Below are positions 48,835 through 56,895 of a stretch of 64,000 nucleotides of DNA, piece after piece (positions within the stretch are counted from its first letter, which is position 1; every line of letters begins with the position of its first letter). Source of the DNA: Lentimicrobiaceae bacterium (lineage in GTDB: Bacteria; Bacteroidota; Bacteroidia; Bacteroidales; F082); the NCBI GenBank assembly GCA_018661505.1, contig JABJIE010000070.1, positions 25,903 through 89,902 on the forward strand, written 5' to 3'. The position numbers and the translations under genes were made by a program. The notes below the pieces were generated by a model. That model was given only the letters and a program-made list of their open reading frames with translations. It searched no databases and had not been told where the DNA came from.

Positions 48835-49293
48835 CTATTCAGTTTCAAATTCGCCCATTACCTCTTCTGCCAAGTCGGCAAAATCATCTGGATTATATTC
48901 CACAGCAACTTCATATGCCGATTTGTCCCAGATTTCGATACGATTTACAACTGATGTTAGCACTATTTCTTTGGTGATACTGCTGTAGGATATTAAATCC
49001 TTAGGTATTAGCAATCTTCCGGTACCATCAAGTTCAAGAGGTTTAACACCTGCCATAAACTTCGTAGCAAATTCTGCGTTTTTCTTTTTGAACATATTCA
49101 GTTTGTTAACTAGCAATGACTCTTCTCTCCAGTTTTCCATGGGGAATAATTCAAGACATTGTTTGAATATGCTTCTTTTAATCACCATACCTTGCTTGAC
49201 AGCCTCTCCAAGCTGCCCTTTGAACTGCACAGGAAACATAAATCTTCCCTTTGAGTCCACTTTACATTCATATGTACCTAGTATGTTGACCAT
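48835..49293 (-). CDS. mraZ: Transcriptional regulator MraZ
   Basis: MraZ is a ring-forming regulator with two SpoVT/AbrB-like domains that controls its own operon. In this 152-residue protein they are GTYECKVDSKGRFMFPVQFK (N-terminal) and LDGTGRLLIPKDLI (C-terminal), each with the conserved D-x-x-G-R core. The ATG at 49293 is preferred over the TTG at 49317, because the latter falls inside the predicted -7 promoter element. Three direct repeats just upstream fit its operator. It is the first gene of the 13-gene division and wall run. Confidence 0.95.
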   Translation of the reverse strand: MVNILGTYECKVDSKGRFMFPVQFKGQLGEAVKQGMVIKRSIFKQCLELFPMENWREESLLVNKLNMFKKKNAEFATKFMAGVKPLELDGTGRLLIPKDLISYSSITKEIVLTSVVNRIEIWDKSAYEVAVEYNPDDFADLAEEVMGEFETE

Positions 49294-49314
49294 TAAAAAC
49301 TCAGAATTATGGTT

Positions 49315-49322
49315 CAAATTTA
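49315..49322 (-). promoter_or_regulatory. Predicted -7 element (TAAATTTG) of the dcw operon
   Basis: The minus strand reads TAAATTTG, ending 21 bp before the mraZ ATG. A TTG lies 15 bp upstream, inside the last repeat of the presumed MraZ operator; this spacing is a little short. Transcription would start near 49308, leaving a leader of about 15 nt. Confidence 0.5.
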
Positions 49323-49330
49323 AAAACTAT

Positions 49331-49368
49331 TTTACCACAATATTGCATAATTTACCACCTTTTACCAC
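49331..49368 (-). promoter_or_regulatory. Presumed MraZ operator: three GTGGTAAA repeats in 10-bp register
   Basis: On the minus strand the sequence reads GTGGTAAAAG, GTGGTAAATT, ATGCAATATT, GTGGTAAAAT. Three identical 8-mers thus stand at 10-bp steps, with the third of four slots degenerate. Known MraZ operators are three or four short G-rich repeats (TGGGN) spaced 10 bp apart upstream of mraZ, so location and period agree while the core word differs. The block lies 38-75 bp upstream of the ATG. Confidence 0.65.
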
Positions 49369-49369
49369 T

Positions 49370-49510
49370 TTGTTAATAAAAGGTTACGTTATTAACAATA
49401 ATTTTTTTTGTTATATATATACTAAATACAGATTATGAGGGATTTAAAATTGATATTATTATGGATATTCACAATTGTTAATAATGCCTAGACATGTAAA
49501 TTGTTAATAA
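49370..49510. repeat. Four copies of TTGTTAATAA upstream of the dcw operon
   Basis: The 10-mer occurs at 49370-49379 (+), 49389-49398 (-), 49475-49484 (+) and 49501-49510 (+). The first two form an inverted pair separated by 9 bp, directly upstream of the presumed MraZ operator. A 10-mer of this composition would be expected far less than once in such a stretch. The function is unknown; a second regulator's site or DnaA-like boxes are possible. Confidence 0.55.
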
Positions 49511-49555
49511 CTCACAGTTGACGTAAAATACCTGATTATTAGGGAGAATGATTAA

Positions 49556-51040
49556 TTAATGTTTTAGCCTCTGTATTCCTTGCTTAGCTTTTCCTCTTAT
49601 GCTGTTACGATACTCATTGAAATTCATATCAATACATAGCTTATAATATATAAGGGCATTTATTGTATCACCCTCTAGCTCGTATATGTTGCCTAGTTTA
49701 AGAGCTGAATTTCCAGCGTAGTAATATGGTAGTGTTTTACCAAGGTTTATTGTCTGGACATACTCCAGTTTGGCTTTTTCATTATTATTTAAAGCATGAG
49801 ATATTCTGGCTCTCCTATAATTCAATTCTGTAATTTCTAAAGTTTTAAGATCTTTATTTGTGATATTATTAATTACTGAATCTGCCTTATAATAATATCC
49901 TCCATCAAAAAAAAGCCTTGCTTTTAAGAGCTCAATATTTGGTATGGATTTGTCAAATGAAATATCCTGAGCTTTCTTATCTGCATCTAAATCCGTAGCT
50001 CCTATATTTTTTATGTTTTCAATGCTACTTAAGTATTTTGCTGTATCGCCATTTAGCAAGTTGCACCAGGCTATCTTAAGCTGGGCATCTTTCATATAAT
50101 TTACACCAGAAAAATTATTTCTAAAGGTTTCAAGACTTTGTTCTGATTTTGATAAGTCAAGTTTTCTAAGATAGCACTCACCCTTCAGGTAGTCCATATA
50201 ATAAAATGGAAAGTAGTTATAAGTGTAGTCGATGTTGTGAAACATTTCTAATGCCTTATCATTTTCTCCATTTTTCATGAAAATATTTATTATCAGATAG
50301 GATAACAATAGGTTGTTATTTACGTTGTTGTCGATTCTGGATAATAGATACCTAGCTAGGTTAGGATCCGGTGATAGACTTAATTCGACCATTCCCTTGT
50401 AAAAAATAATCTCATTTGATAAGTAGTCAAATGAAGGGTTGTAATCAGTTTGCTCAAGGGCATATTCCAACTCATTTTTTCCCTCACTTACCGTTCCCTT
50501 GATAGAAACTAGGTTAAGAAGCCACTGGTATGAATCTGGAACAATTCCTATCATTATGTGAAGCACACCTAAAGTAATCTTATTTGGGAAGAAATTAGGA
50601 AAATCATTATCATTTTGGGTCATTAACCTATATGACTTATTAAGTTGTATGACACCTGTTATATAATTTCTAAAACGCAGATTTACTGTTGCCCATTGAA
50701 GATAAATATTACCAAGCAAATATTTTTTAAACCTTGAGCTATCGTCTAATGTTTCAATTTTTCTTATTGTTTCATCAATCTTATTTTCAATTGATTTGAA
50801 GTAGAGCTCATCTTCACTAAGGCTTACCTCTAAAAAATTAATATAATTATCAAGATAGCTAACAAATAAATTATCTGAATTTTGCTTTCTTTCCAGAGCA
50901 ATTTTTTCTTTGGCATCATCAAATCTTAGTGATAGAACATCAACATAGGCCAATTTGCAATTGTCATTAATTGCTACTGACTGAGCATTAATTATAACAC
51001 AGGTAATTATTAGGCTAATTGTTAATAGTATTCGTGTCAT
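49556..51040 (-). CDS. Secreted TPR-repeat protein
   Basis: The 494-residue protein has a signal peptide (MTRILLTISLIITCVIINAQ, about 1-20). The rest is helical repeats of tetratricopeptide type, with recognisable units near LLGNIYLQWATVNLRFRNY, KAKLEYVQTINLG and AGNSALKLGNIYELEGDTIN. The overall plan resembles TTC39/Iml2-type proteins. It is probably periplasmic or outer-membrane associated and serves as a protein scaffold; the partner is unknown. The ATG at 51040 is chosen because the alternative at 51079 lies within a terminator hairpin and its residues do not form a signal peptide. Confidence 0.8.
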   Translation of the reverse strand: MTRILLTISLIITCVIINAQSVAINDNCKLAYVDVLSLRFDDAKEKIALERKQNSDNLFVSYLDNYINFLEVSLSEDELYFKSIENKIDETIRKIETLDDSSRFKKYLLGNIYLQWATVNLRFRNYITGVIQLNKSYRLMTQNDNDFPNFFPNKITLGVLHIMIGIVPDSYQWLLNLVSIKGTVSEGKNELEYALEQTDYNPSFDYLSNEIIFYKGMVELSLSPDPNLARYLLSRIDNNVNNNLLLSYLIINIFMKNGENDKALEMFHNIDYTYNYFPFYYMDYLKGECYLRKLDLSKSEQSLETFRNNFSGVNYMKDAQLKIAWCNLLNGDTAKYLSSIENIKNIGATDLDADKKAQDISFDKSIPNIELLKARLFFDGGYYYKADSVINNITNKDLKTLEITELNYRRARISHALNNNEKAKLEYVQTINLGKTLPYYYAGNSALKLGNIYELEGDTINALIYYKLCIDMNFNEYRNSIRGKAKQGIQRLKH

Positions 51041-51057
51041 CCCAATTGTAAAAGTAC

Positions 51058-51087
51058 AAAAAAAGGGGCATGATATCATGCCCCTTT
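51058..51087 (-). terminator. Palindromic intrinsic terminator of the nif3-zinc ribbon operon
   Basis: A perfect 26-bp palindrome (51062-51087; each arm is AAAGGGGCATGAT or its complement) is followed on the minus strand by a run of seven T. It lies 21 bp after the stop of the zinc-ribbon gene and 17 bp before the TPR protein start. It is a clear intrinsic terminator for the minus strand. Confidence 0.85.
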
Positions 51088-51108
51088 CAGTAAGTCATAT
51101 AATTGTAA

Positions 51109-51888
51109 TTACTTACTCATCTTTTCAGTTACCAGCTCGCTTACTTCCTTATCAACTAGTATTCGACCACAATAATCACAAACGATAATTTTCTTGTGAA
51201 CTCTTATATCTAGTTGGTGCTGCGGAGGTATTTTGTTAAAACAACCACCACATGCATCTCTTTCTATTTGAACAACGGCAAGACCATTTCGTGCGTTCGT
51301 TCTTATTCGTTTGTAAGCAGATAATAATCTGTCTTCAATGAATTTTTCATTTTCTGCAGACATATTGGTAAGCTTGTCTTCCTCCAATACAGTTTCTTCA
51401 ACAATATCTTTTAACTCATTATTTTTTTCCTCAAGGTCAATGCGTTTATCCTTTAGTTTTTCATCTGCCTTTTCTATTTCTGTTGAGAGCAATTCAATAT
51501 TGTATTTTGATTCATTAATCTTTTTCTCAGCGTGTTCGATTTCAAGATTCTGAAATTCAAGTTCCTTGGATAATGAATCGTACTCGCGGTTGTTACGCAC
51601 ATTCATTTGTTGCTCCTTATATTTAGTGATAAGAGCCTGACTATCTTTAATTACACCTTTTTGCTCTTCGATGGAATTCTTATAATCCTCTTCTTCTTTA
51701 TGAAAGTTTGCAATCCGAGTTTCTAATCCTGCGATTTCATCTTCCAAATCTTCAACTTCCAGAGGCAGTTCTCCTCTTACAATTTTGATCTTATCAACCT
51801 GTGAGTCGATTTGTTGCAAGGTATAGAGTGCAATCAGTTTTTGCTCTACACTTACTTCCTCATTGTTTTTCGCTTTTTTTCCAGCCAT
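51109..51888 (-). CDS. Coiled-coil protein with C4 zinc ribbon (CdsZ/CT398-like)
   Basis: The 259-residue protein has a long antiparallel coiled coil (about 15-185; heptads rich in Glu, Lys and Leu). A zinc ribbon follows near the C-terminus, with Cys pairs CGGC and CDYC about 20 residues apart (DACGGCFNKIPPQHQ, VCDYCGRIL). This is the plan of CdsZ/CT398 proteins and of the widespread YbgI/Nif3 neighbour family, for which binding to nucleic acid or to secretion and sigma-54 factors has been proposed. It starts 21 bp after the Nif3-like gene and ends before a strong terminator, so the two form one operon. Confidence 0.88.
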   Translation of the reverse strand: MAGKKAKNNEEVSVEQKLIALYTLQQIDSQVDKIKIVRGELPLEVEDLEDEIAGLETRIANFHKEEEDYKNSIEEQKGVIKDSQALITKYKEQQMNVRNNREYDSLSKELEFQNLEIEHAEKKINESKYNIELLSTEIEKADEKLKDKRIDLEEKNNELKDIVEETVLEEDKLTNMSAENEKFIEDRLLSAYKRIRTNARNGLAVVQIERDACGGCFNKIPPQHQLDIRVHKKIIVCDYCGRILVDKEVSELVTEKMSK

Positions 51889-51909
51889 AGTAACCTTATT
51901 TTCAATTTA

Positions 51910-53004
51910 TTACAAGAATGATATGGGGTTAGCACTCATTTTTGAAATTTGGAGGGCAAAATTAGGAAATTTTTTCTTTAAATACGCATAAATTAATTCT
52001 TTTACAGGATGTTCTGTTTCAAAGTGCCCTGCATCAGCAATTGTCATTTCCCCTAAATACTCAAAATAGTCATGATATTTAATATCAGATGTAATGAATA
52101 AATCTGCATTTTTTCGAGCTGCTTCGGGTATTAGAAAGCTGCCACTGCCACCGCATATTGCAACTTTTTTAATTGGTTTGTCAACAAGCTTATTATGTTT
52201 TATATAGCTACATCCCAATGTGTTCTTTACAAATTTAAGGTATTCTTTTATATTGGTTTCTTTTTTCAGTTCACCAATCATACCACTACCAATATTACTA
52301 TTTGTGTTGGTTAATTTATATATGTCATGTGCAACTTCTTCATAAGGATGAGCATTAATCATAGCTCTTACTACTTTGTCTAAATTATGATCTTCAACTA
52401 TTACCTCAAGTCTGTATTCATCTTCTTGGTGTAAACTATTTTTATTGCCAACAAAGGGGTTACTTCCCTCCAGTGCTCTGAAAGTACCTTTACCGTCGGT
52501 AATAAAACTACAGCTATCGTAGTTTCCAATACTTCCAGCTCCGTTATTAAACATGGCTTTTTGAACAGACTCAATATGTTCCTTTGGGCAAAAGACTACA
52601 ACTTTTGATAAGCCATCTTTCTTGGGTGAAAGAATTTGTGTGTTTATTAGGTTAAGTTTTTCTGATAGTATCCCATTCACACCACCTAAAACATTATCTA
52701 AGTTTGTGTGAACTGCATACAGATTAATGTCATTTTTAATAGCTTTAATAACTAGTTTTTCTGTCATTGTATTTCCAACTAACCTTTTTAATCCCTTAAA
52801 TATAATTGGATGGTGTGCAATTATGATATCACAGTTGTTTGCAATTGCTTCTTCCACTACTTCATTTGTAACATCCAATGTTATGAGAGCTTTGGAAACT
52901 TCTTGATCATAGGATCCAACCAATAAACCCGAATTATCATAACTCTCCTGAAGACTTGAAGGGGCTATATTTTCAAGAAAATTTGTAATATCTTTGACTT
53001 GCAT
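51910..53004 (-). CDS. Nif3-like dinuclear metal protein (YbgI/YqfO family)
   Basis: This 364-residue member is of the long (YqfO) type. The Nif3 halves are at the ends: NSGLLVGSYDQEVSKALITLD and DIIIAHHPIIFKGLKRL with metal-binding histidines at the N-terminus; VAICGGSGSFLIPEA, FITSDIKYHDYFEY and DAGHFETE at the C-terminus. Between them (about 130-240) is the CutA-like inserted domain (HPYEEVAHDIYKL). Family members bind two metals and form hexamers. Proposed roles include GTP cyclohydrolase-like or NAD-related activity, none certain here. It is divergent from lpxK and leads the zinc-ribbon gene. Confidence 0.93.
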   Translation of the reverse strand: MQVKDITNFLENIAPSSLQESYDNSGLLVGSYDQEVSKALITLDVTNEVVEEAIANNCDIIIAHHPIIFKGLKRLVGNTMTEKLVIKAIKNDINLYAVHTNLDNVLGGVNGILSEKLNLINTQILSPKKDGLSKVVVFCPKEHIESVQKAMFNNGAGSIGNYDSCSFITDGKGTFRALEGSNPFVGNKNSLHQEDEYRLEVIVEDHNLDKVVRAMINAHPYEEVAHDIYKLTNTNSNIGSGMIGELKKETNIKEYLKFVKNTLGCSYIKHNKLVDKPIKKVAICGGSGSFLIPEAARKNADLFITSDIKYHDYFEYLGEMTIADAGHFETEHPVKELIYAYLKKKFPNFALQISKMSANPISFL

Positions 53005-53144
53005 AATAATTAGTAAAAAGTTAAAAAATTTAGCTAAAATTACGTAAATTAGCGCACTTTTTTAGTGTTTTTGGTACAAAAATATACATTGAAACAGGTT
53101 TTTTGCAGTTAAAACAAAAAAAGAACACATAACTTTTATTGAAA

Positions 53145-54221
53145 ATGGGAATTCGGAAGTTATTGTTAATACCTTTTGCGGCTCCATACGGTCTAATTAT
53201 CAGAATTAGGCATTGGATGTTCAAAATAAATATTTTGAAATCCGTTTCATATGATATTCCTATAATTGGAGTTGGAAATCTTAGCCTTGGAGGAACTGGT
53301 AAAACTCCAATGGTTGAGTTCATTATTAGATTATTAATGGAAGAAAATAAGCTAGCTGTATTGAGCCGTGGTTATGGTAGAAGTTCAAAAGGTTACCTAA
53401 TCGCTGATCAATATTCAGATCATCATCTCATAGGTGATGAACCCATGCAATACCATAACAAATTTAGAAAAGAACTTAAAATTGCTGTTTGTGAAAATAG
53501 ACGGGTGGGAATTATGAGTTTAATGCAAGATGATAAGAAACTTGATGCAATTGTTCTAGATGATTCATTTCAGCACAGATATGTTAAGCCAGGATTATCC
53601 ATTTTACTCACGGATTTTCATAATCTTTATATGGAAGATTATTTATTTCCGGCTGGAAGATTAAGGGACGTTGTTTCAGAGGCTAAAAGAGCCGATATAA
53701 TTATCGTTACAAAAACCTTTAAGGTTCTTTCTCCCATTACACGACGACGTATCAAAGGCATTTTAAAACCAGAAAGTCACCAAAGTCTATACTTTTCTTA
53801 TCTGGATTATGGCAATATGACCCCATTACCTGGTTTTGAGAATGTGAAAATACCAAATAAAATAAGTACCATAGTTTTATTTTGTGGCATTGCTAATTCC
53901 TATCCTTTTCAAGAGTATCTAAGAGATCTATGTGTTGACCTTCACGTGTTGGATTTTCCTGATCACCACGTTTACAAAAAGAAAGATATTGAGATGGTGG
54001 TTAAAACATATGAAGATGCCTTCACAAGAAATAAAATTATCATAACTACTGAAAAAGATGCAATGCGTTTGATAAAATCTGAATATATTCGCACCATGGA
54101 TTCTTTACCATTGTTTTATATTCCCATCGAAGTAAAATTGCATGGTTTGGATCAATCAAATTTCTCAAATCAAATCAAAAAGTATGTTAGAGAGAATAAA
54201 AGATACGGTAGCATTCATTAG
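53145..54221 (+). CDS. lpxK: Tetraacyldisaccharide 4'-kinase
   Basis: LpxK phosphorylates the 4' position of the lipid A disaccharide at the inner membrane. The 358-residue protein has an N-terminal membrane-associated helix (about 3-25), the ATP loop VGNLSLGGTGKTP (about 43-55), VLSRGYGRSSKG, the conserved DDSFQHR with the catalytic Asp, and TTEKDAMRL near the end. The ATG at 53145 is taken; a TTG two codons earlier is possible. Its 3' end overlaps the purine nucleoside phosphorylase start by 38 bp, and the LpxH-like gene follows, so two lipid A enzymes flank a purine enzyme in one transcript. Confidence 0.95.
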   Translation: MGIRKLLLIPFAAPYGLIIRIRHWMFKINILKSVSYDIPIIGVGNLSLGGTGKTPMVEFIIRLLMEENKLAVLSRGYGRSSKGYLIADQYSDHHLIGDEPMQYHNKFRKELKIAVCENRRVGIMSLMQDDKKLDAIVLDDSFQHRYVKPGLSILLTDFHNLYMEDYLFPAGRLRDVVSEAKRADIIIVTKTFKVLSPITRRRIKGILKPESHQSLYFSYLDYGNMTPLPGFENVKIPNKISTIVLFCGIANSYPFQEYLRDLCVDLHVLDFPDHHVYKKKDIEMVVKTYEDAFTRNKIIITTEKDAMRLIKSEYIRTMDSLPLFYIPIEVKLHGLDQSNFSNQIKKYVRENKRYGSIH

Positions 54222-54993
54222 TGAACGCATTGATGTAAAACCACACATTGGAATAATTCTTGGATCTGGTTTAGGTGAATTAGCGCACGAAATAGAATCT
54301 GAAGTTGTCATTCCATATGATTCAATACCAAATTTTCCTGTTTCAACAGTAAAAGGACATCATGGACAGCTGATTTTTGGAAAGCTGAATGGAGTACAAG
54401 TAGTTGCAATGAAAGGAAGATTCCATTACTACGAAGGTTATTCCATGGAAGAGGTAACACTCCCTATTCGTGTTATGAAGTTGTTGGGAATAGATTATCT
54501 ATTTGTTTCCAACGCTAGTGGAGGTGTGAACTCATCCTTTGAAGTTGGTGATATTATGTTTATTACTGATCATATAAACCTAATGCCCAACCCGTTAATT
54601 GGTGAAAATATCGATGACCATGGTCCAAGATTTGTTGATATGAGTGAGGCCTATGATAAAAGACTTTTAAGTGTTGCAAAAAGAATAGCTCGCCATAATG
54701 GAATCAATTATAAAACTGGAGTTTATGCCGGTGTTTCCGGACCAACCTATGAAACTCCTGCTGAATATAAATATATAAATATCTTGGGTGCAGATGCTGT
54801 CGGAATGTCAACTGTACCAGAAGTAATTGTTGCTAGACACATGAAACTCCCTGTTTTTGCCGTTTCAGTAATATCCGATTTGGGTGTTGAAGGAAAAATA
54901 ATTGAGATTTCTCATAAGGAGGTTATAGAGGCTGTTTCAAGGGTAACTCCCAAGTTAATTGATTTAATAAAAGAAATTGTAAAAGAAGTATAG
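54184..54993 (+). CDS. punA: Purine nucleoside phosphorylase (class I, trimeric type)
   Basis: It splits purine nucleosides with phosphate into base and ribose 1-phosphate. The 269-residue protein shows the phosphate-binding IILGSGLGELA, then GHHGQLIFGKLNGV, MKGRFHYYEGYS, SNASGGVNSSFEVGD, VYAGVSGPTYETPAEY and GADAVGMSTVPEV, all typical of the human/B. subtilis PunA type. The ATG at 54184 gives MLERIKDTVAF; the TTG at 54142 would add residues inside lpxK. Adenine deaminase at the left end of the window belongs to the same salvage pathway, though far away. Confidence 0.95.
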   Translation: MLERIKDTVAFISERIDVKPHIGIILGSGLGELAHEIESEVVIPYDSIPNFPVSTVKGHHGQLIFGKLNGVQVVAMKGRFHYYEGYSMEEVTLPIRVMKLLGIDYLFVSNASGGVNSSFEVGDIMFITDHINLMPNPLIGENIDDHGPRFVDMSEAYDKRLLSVAKRIARHNGINYKTGVYAGVSGPTYETPAEYKYINILGADAVGMSTVPEVIVARHMKLPVFAVSVISDLGVEGKIIEISHKEVIEAVSRVTPKLIDLIKEIVKEV

Positions 54994-54995
54994 TT

Positions 54996-55769
54996 ATTTC
55001 GAACAAGTCAAAAATATATTTTGCCTCTGATTTTCACTTGGGGATACCTGATCATGATAGTAGTCTGCTCAGAGAGAAGAAACTAGTGCGATGGCTTGAC
55101 ATGGTTAGTAAGGATGCCGATGAAATATTCCTAATGGGCGATTTATTTGATTTTTGGTTTGAATATAAGTATGTTGTTCCCAAAGGATATGTTAGATTAT
55201 TGGGCAAATTGGCAGAAATTACAGATAGCGGTATTCCTGTCCATATGTTCAGAGGTAATCATGATATATGGGCTTTCAACTATCTTACAAACGAATTGAA
55301 CATAAAGCTCCACAGAAACCCCATATTACGTGAGTTTGATGGCAAGAAGTTTTTTCTCGCGCATGGAGATGGTTTAGGTCCTGGTGATTATGGATATAAA
55401 TTTTTGAAAAAAGTATTTGAGTTTAAACCTAATCAATGGCTATTTAGATGGTTACATCCTGATATTGGTTCAAGGATGGGATTATATTTTTCACAGAAGA
55501 GCCGTCTTGCTAACATATCAAAATCAAAAAGAAGCGATGTGAAGGTGGACATTGATAATGAAATGTTATTTCTCTTTGCTCATGAAACACTTGCTAAACA
55601 GCCTGATATAAATTATTTTGTATTTGGCCATAGGCATATTCCAATACAGAAGAATATTGCAGATAACTCTGAGTTAATTATTCTAGGTGATTGGTTGAAT
55701 ATTTTTTCCTACGGTGTATATGAAGATGGGAATATGAGATTAGAGTATTTTGAGAATAATGATGAATAG
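54996..55769 (+). CDS. lpxH: UDP-2,3-diacylglucosamine diphosphatase (LpxH-like), non-standard start
   Basis: It removes UMP from UDP-2,3-diacylglucosamine in lipid A synthesis. Metal-binding motifs of the calcineurin fold are KIYFASDFHLG (Asp and His ligands), MGDLFDFWFEY, FRGNHDIWAF, AHGDGLGPGDYGY and FGHRHIPI. No ATG, GTG or TTG exists between the in-frame stop at 54960 and the codon after the essential Asp-x-His (TTG at 55038), so a start there would lose metal ligands. The likely start is the ATT at 54996, just after the punA stop (TAG 54991-54993), giving 257 residues. Starts at ATA codons are the alternatives; a sequencing error is also possible. Confidence 0.85.
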   Translation: MSNKSKIYFASDFHLGIPDHDSSLLREKKLVRWLDMVSKDADEIFLMGDLFDFWFEYKYVVPKGYVRLLGKLAEITDSGIPVHMFRGNHDIWAFNYLTNELNIKLHRNPILREFDGKKFFLAHGDGLGPGDYGYKFLKKVFEFKPNQWLFRWLHPDIGSRMGLYFSQKSRLANISKSKRSDVKVDIDNEMLFLFAHETLAKQPDINYFVFGHRHIPIQKNIADNSELIILGDWLNIFSYGVYEDGNMRLEYFENNDE

Positions 55770-55809
55770 CTTGCTTAAATCACTAGGGCACTTTATTTTG
55801 CTGTAAGCT

Positions 55810-56823
55810 CTAAACAAACTTCTCAATTAGTTCCACAAGTCTGCTTGAATACCCCATTTCATTATCATACCAGGCAACTACTTTCACAAGCTTATTTTTA
55901 TCACCAAGTACTGCCGTTAGGTTTGAATCAAACACTGCTGAATGGGTGTTACCTATTACATCAACAGATACAATGGGATCATCAGTGTACTGGAGAATTC
56001 CTTTCATAGTAGTTTCTGCAGCCTTCTCAAATACTTTATTTATATCTTCAACGGAAGTAGATTTTTTAAGAGTACATGTTAAATCTGTAAGTGATCCATC
56101 TGGAACAGGTACGCGAAACCCTGCACCCCCAAGATTATTTTTTAAATGGGGGAAAATTTTTGTGGCTGCTTTGGCAGCACCTGTTGATGTTGGAACTATG
56201 GAGTAGGCCGCGGCTCTGCCTCGCCTCCAATCCTTATGGGGTCCATCCACAAGATTTTGATCCTTTGTGTAACTATGAACTGTGGTGATGAAACCTTTTT
56301 CAACACCCCAATTATCATCTAAAACCTTAATAAGAGGTGCTACGTTATTTGTCGTGCATGATGCATTTGAAATTATAGTATCATTGCGATCTATAATCTC
56401 ATCATTTACTCCCAAAACTACATAATTAACATCTTCGCGCTCTCCTTTTGTGGGTGCCGATATAATTACTTTTTTTGCTCCAGAATTATTAATATGTTTT
56501 ATTGCATCAAGTGGATCTGTAAACTCTCCAGTTGCTTCAATTACAATGTCAATATTCATTTCTTTCCAGGGAAGATTTGATGGATTAGGTTCACGTAAAA
56601 CCTTTATCTTAGATCCATTTACAATTATGTGTTCTCCATTACAATCAATATTTCCTTCAAAGGTTCCTTGAACAGAATCATATTTTAATAAATGTGCAAG
56701 ATTTGCTGCATCAGTTAGGTCATTTATAGCTATGACTTCCAGATTTTCTTTTTTCTGTATATTTCTGAAAGTCACCCGTCCAATTCTTCCAAAACCATTA
56801 ATGGCTATCCTGATTTTTGACAT
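55810..56823 (-). CDS. gapA: Glyceraldehyde-3-phosphate dehydrogenase, type I
   Basis: It interconverts glyceraldehyde 3-phosphate and 1,3-bisphosphoglycerate with NAD. The 337-residue protein starts KIRIAINGFGRIGRVTFR (dinucleotide fold). INDLTD carries the Asp that favours NAD over NADP. SNASCTTNN holds the catalytic Cys156, with YTKDQNLVDGPHKDWRRGRA and WYDNEMGYSSRLVELI at the end. It is a single gene, convergent with the LpxH-like gene and divergent from the thioredoxin gene. Together with gpmA, fbp and the phosphofructokinase it belongs to central carbon metabolism. Confidence 0.97.
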   Translation of the reverse strand: MSKIRIAINGFGRIGRVTFRNIQKKENLEVIAINDLTDAANLAHLLKYDSVQGTFEGNIDCNGEHIIVNGSKIKVLREPNPSNLPWKEMNIDIVIEATGEFTDPLDAIKHINNSGAKKVIISAPTKGEREDVNYVVLGVNDEIIDRNDTIISNASCTTNNVAPLIKVLDDNWGVEKGFITTVHSYTKDQNLVDGPHKDWRRGRAAAYSIVPTSTGAAKAATKIFPHLKNNLGGAGFRVPVPDGSLTDLTCTLKKSTSVEDINKVFEKAAETTMKGILQYTDDPIVSVDVIGNTHSAVFDSNLTAVLGDKNKLVKVVAWYDNEMGYSSRLVELIEKFV

Positions 56824-56865
56824 CTTTTATTTAGATTATTAGAAAGGCGAAATTAGGTAATTTTA

Positions 56866-56873
56866 TACTTTTG
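56866..56873 (+). promoter_or_regulatory. Predicted -7 element (TACTTTTG) of the thioredoxin gene
   Basis: TACTTTTG matches TAnnTTTG and ends 22 bp before the ATG at 56896. No TTG lies at the expected -33 distance. Confidence 0.42.
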
Positions 56874-56895
56874 TCATTCATTAATCATTATTTTA

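Noticed and set aside
49294..49317. Eight-residue extension of MraZ from a TTG
   Set aside because: The TTG overlaps the -7 promoter element; MraZ family proteins begin near the M-V-N-I-L-G of the ATG at 49293.
49370..49510. Chromosomal replication origin
   Set aside because: The TTGTTAATAA cluster differs from canonical DnaA boxes, no dnaA, dnaN or other origin-linked gene is nearby, and the region is only about 140 bp.
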